14,217 nt of DNA from a bacterium (GTDB lineage Bacteria > Oederibacteriota > PGYV01 > DSBP01). Below, piece by piece: positions 13,503 through 14,217 of the stretch (positions are counted from its first letter, which is position 1; the number at the start of each line of letters is the position of its first letter). The stretch covers positions 1-14,217 of the forward strand of contig DSBP01000122.1 in assembly GCA_011049465.1 (NCBI GenBank). Reading direction: 5' to 3'. Below the pieces are notes generated by a model. The model saw only the letters and a list, made by a program, of their open reading frames with translations, made no database searches and was not told where the DNA came from. The position numbers and the translations under genes were made by a program.

Positions 13503-14217
13503 ATGAAGGCGATTAAACGGGCGGGTTACACTTTATTTGTTTTGTTGTTTTTTTATTCATCTATAATTGCAGCGGCTTATGTCAGGAATGTTGAGGTTGC
13601 GGGACAGTGTTATACAGCCGGACAGTTGTTGACGGTTTCGTTTGAAGTGCGAACTGCGAATGCCTGGCAGAATATTTATGGCGATATTCTCTTCTCTGAT
13701 AATCCTGCGGCTGAATATACTGATGACGCTGTATGGTGCAGGCATCCGGTGAGCGGCGTTGAGGGGCCGCAGGACCCGCCGGTTAATACCGGGCACGATG
13801 GCGGATTTGTTGCAGCACAGGGCAGTGATGTTAATGTATGGCATAAGAGAAGTTATGTTGTTAAGGCGCCTCAGGGTATCACGGGCCCGAGATATATTAT
13901 AGTGAATGTAGCGGAAAACTATATGCAGCTTTGGAACTGGGGGCATCATATTGAAAGCAGCGCCTTTAATATAACTTCACAATGCCAGACAACGCCTATT
14001 TTCACTCCTACTGTCGACGCAAATATTTATATATGCGAGGTGATTACGGTATACGGACGCGAGAATTGCCCTCAACAGGATACGCAGGAGGAATATTCAA
14101 AAGCGGTAAAAGTTTCTTCGATTCCGGGTGATACTTATCGGATTAGGTTGATAGAGGACACGTGTATTAATTATGGCGTTACATATGGAGAAACTGAAGG
14201 ATACATGAATTTATATG
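13503..14217 (+). CDS. Unrecognised exported protein, 3' end beyond window
   Basis: An open frame of 238 codons runs from ATG 13503 to the window end without a stop. GAGGAGGG (13485-13492) precedes it by 10 bases, and a near-perfect promoter lies upstream. The product starts with a Sec signal (KRAGYTLFVLLFFYSSIIAAA, cleavage near 25). I do not recognise the family. The mature part looks like extracellular beta-rich domains, with VEVAGQCYTAGQLLTVSFEV as an Ig-like first strand pair and six cysteines (36, 79, 161, 178, 189, 221) that could form disulphides. A short Thr/Pro linker (TTPIFTPTV, ~163-171) separates two regions. Codon use differs from the neighbours: about 12 of 18 Ile codons are ATT and only 5 ATA, whereas ATA dominates in most upstream genes. 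This may mean recent transfer or high expression. Confidence 0.8.
   Translation, partial: MKAIKRAGYTLFVLLFFYSSIIAAAYVRNVEVAGQCYTAGQLLTVSFEVRTANAWQNIYGDILFSDNPAAEYTDDAVWCRHPVSGVEGPQDPPVNTGHDGGFVAAQGSDVNVWHKRSYVVKAPQGITGPRYIIVNVAENYMQLWNWGHHIESSAFNITSQCQTTPIFTPTVDANIYICEVITVYGRENCPQQDTQEEYSKAVKVSSIPGDTYRIRLIEDTCINYGVTYGETEGYMNLY

Noticed and set aside
13557..13949. Minus-strand frame of 130 codons
   Set aside because: The + strand frame from 13503 has a promoter, ribosome site and signal peptide and covers the same bases.

Overview
The window looks like a chromosomal segment of a Gram-negative, probably uncultured, bacterium. The evidence is a lipoprotein, a membrane-anchored chemoreceptor-like protein, a type IV pilus/type II secretion-type ATPase homologue, and a secreted Ig-like protein with a FlgD/T9SS-like C-terminal domain. 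ATA (Ile) and AGG (Arg) codons are very common in most genes. Together with the gene content this recalls candidate phyla around Elusimicrobia, Goldbacteria or Omnitrophica, but that placement is a guess. All recognised genes are on the + strand.

Layout. (1) 1-1699: a compact housekeeping block with the 3' end of mutL, then miaA (no gap), then a DUF4416 gene overlapping the miaA end. (2) 1700-2621: a 0.9-kb gene-free island packed with repeats. It holds an AT-rich minisatellite at both edges, a 32-bp imperfect inverted-repeat pair, an ~85-bp direct repeat in two copies, and a pair of GTAG-headed palindromes in inverted orientation (REPIN/BIME-like). It ends in a strong sigma70-type promoter. 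(3) 2622-4225: a chemoreceptor-like signalling protein with no sensor domain, followed 14 bp later by a PilZ protein. (4) 4226-4414: an intergenic region with a near-consensus promoter nested inside a 12-bp inverted repeat, plus an 18-bp perfect palindrome resembling a Fur box. (5) 4415-11419: five tightly packed genes. They encode a coiled-coil/PQQ-propeller lipoprotein, a HAMP plus class III cyclase-like membrane protein, a J-domain/TPR protein, a DnaK-like Hsp70 without the helical lid, and a GspE/PilB-like protein with an MshEN domain and altered Walker motifs. (6) 11453-13201: an exported Ig-like protein with a FlgD/T9SS-like C-terminal domain. (7) 13202-13502: a leader region with a strong promoter, then an unrecognised exported protein that runs off the window.

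How it may fit together. Regions 3-5 combine a receptor-like signalling protein, two predicted c-di-GMP sensors (PilZ and MshEN), a cyclic-nucleotide cyclase-like protein, an outer-membrane-type propeller lipoprotein, and a dedicated Hsp70/J-protein pair next to a probably impaired secretion ATPase homologue. The most interesting reading, an inference only, is a second-messenger-controlled envelope or pilus-related machine. In it the Hsp70 pair acts on, or takes over energy input from, the GspE-like protein. I recognise all the domains but not this exact combination as a named system.
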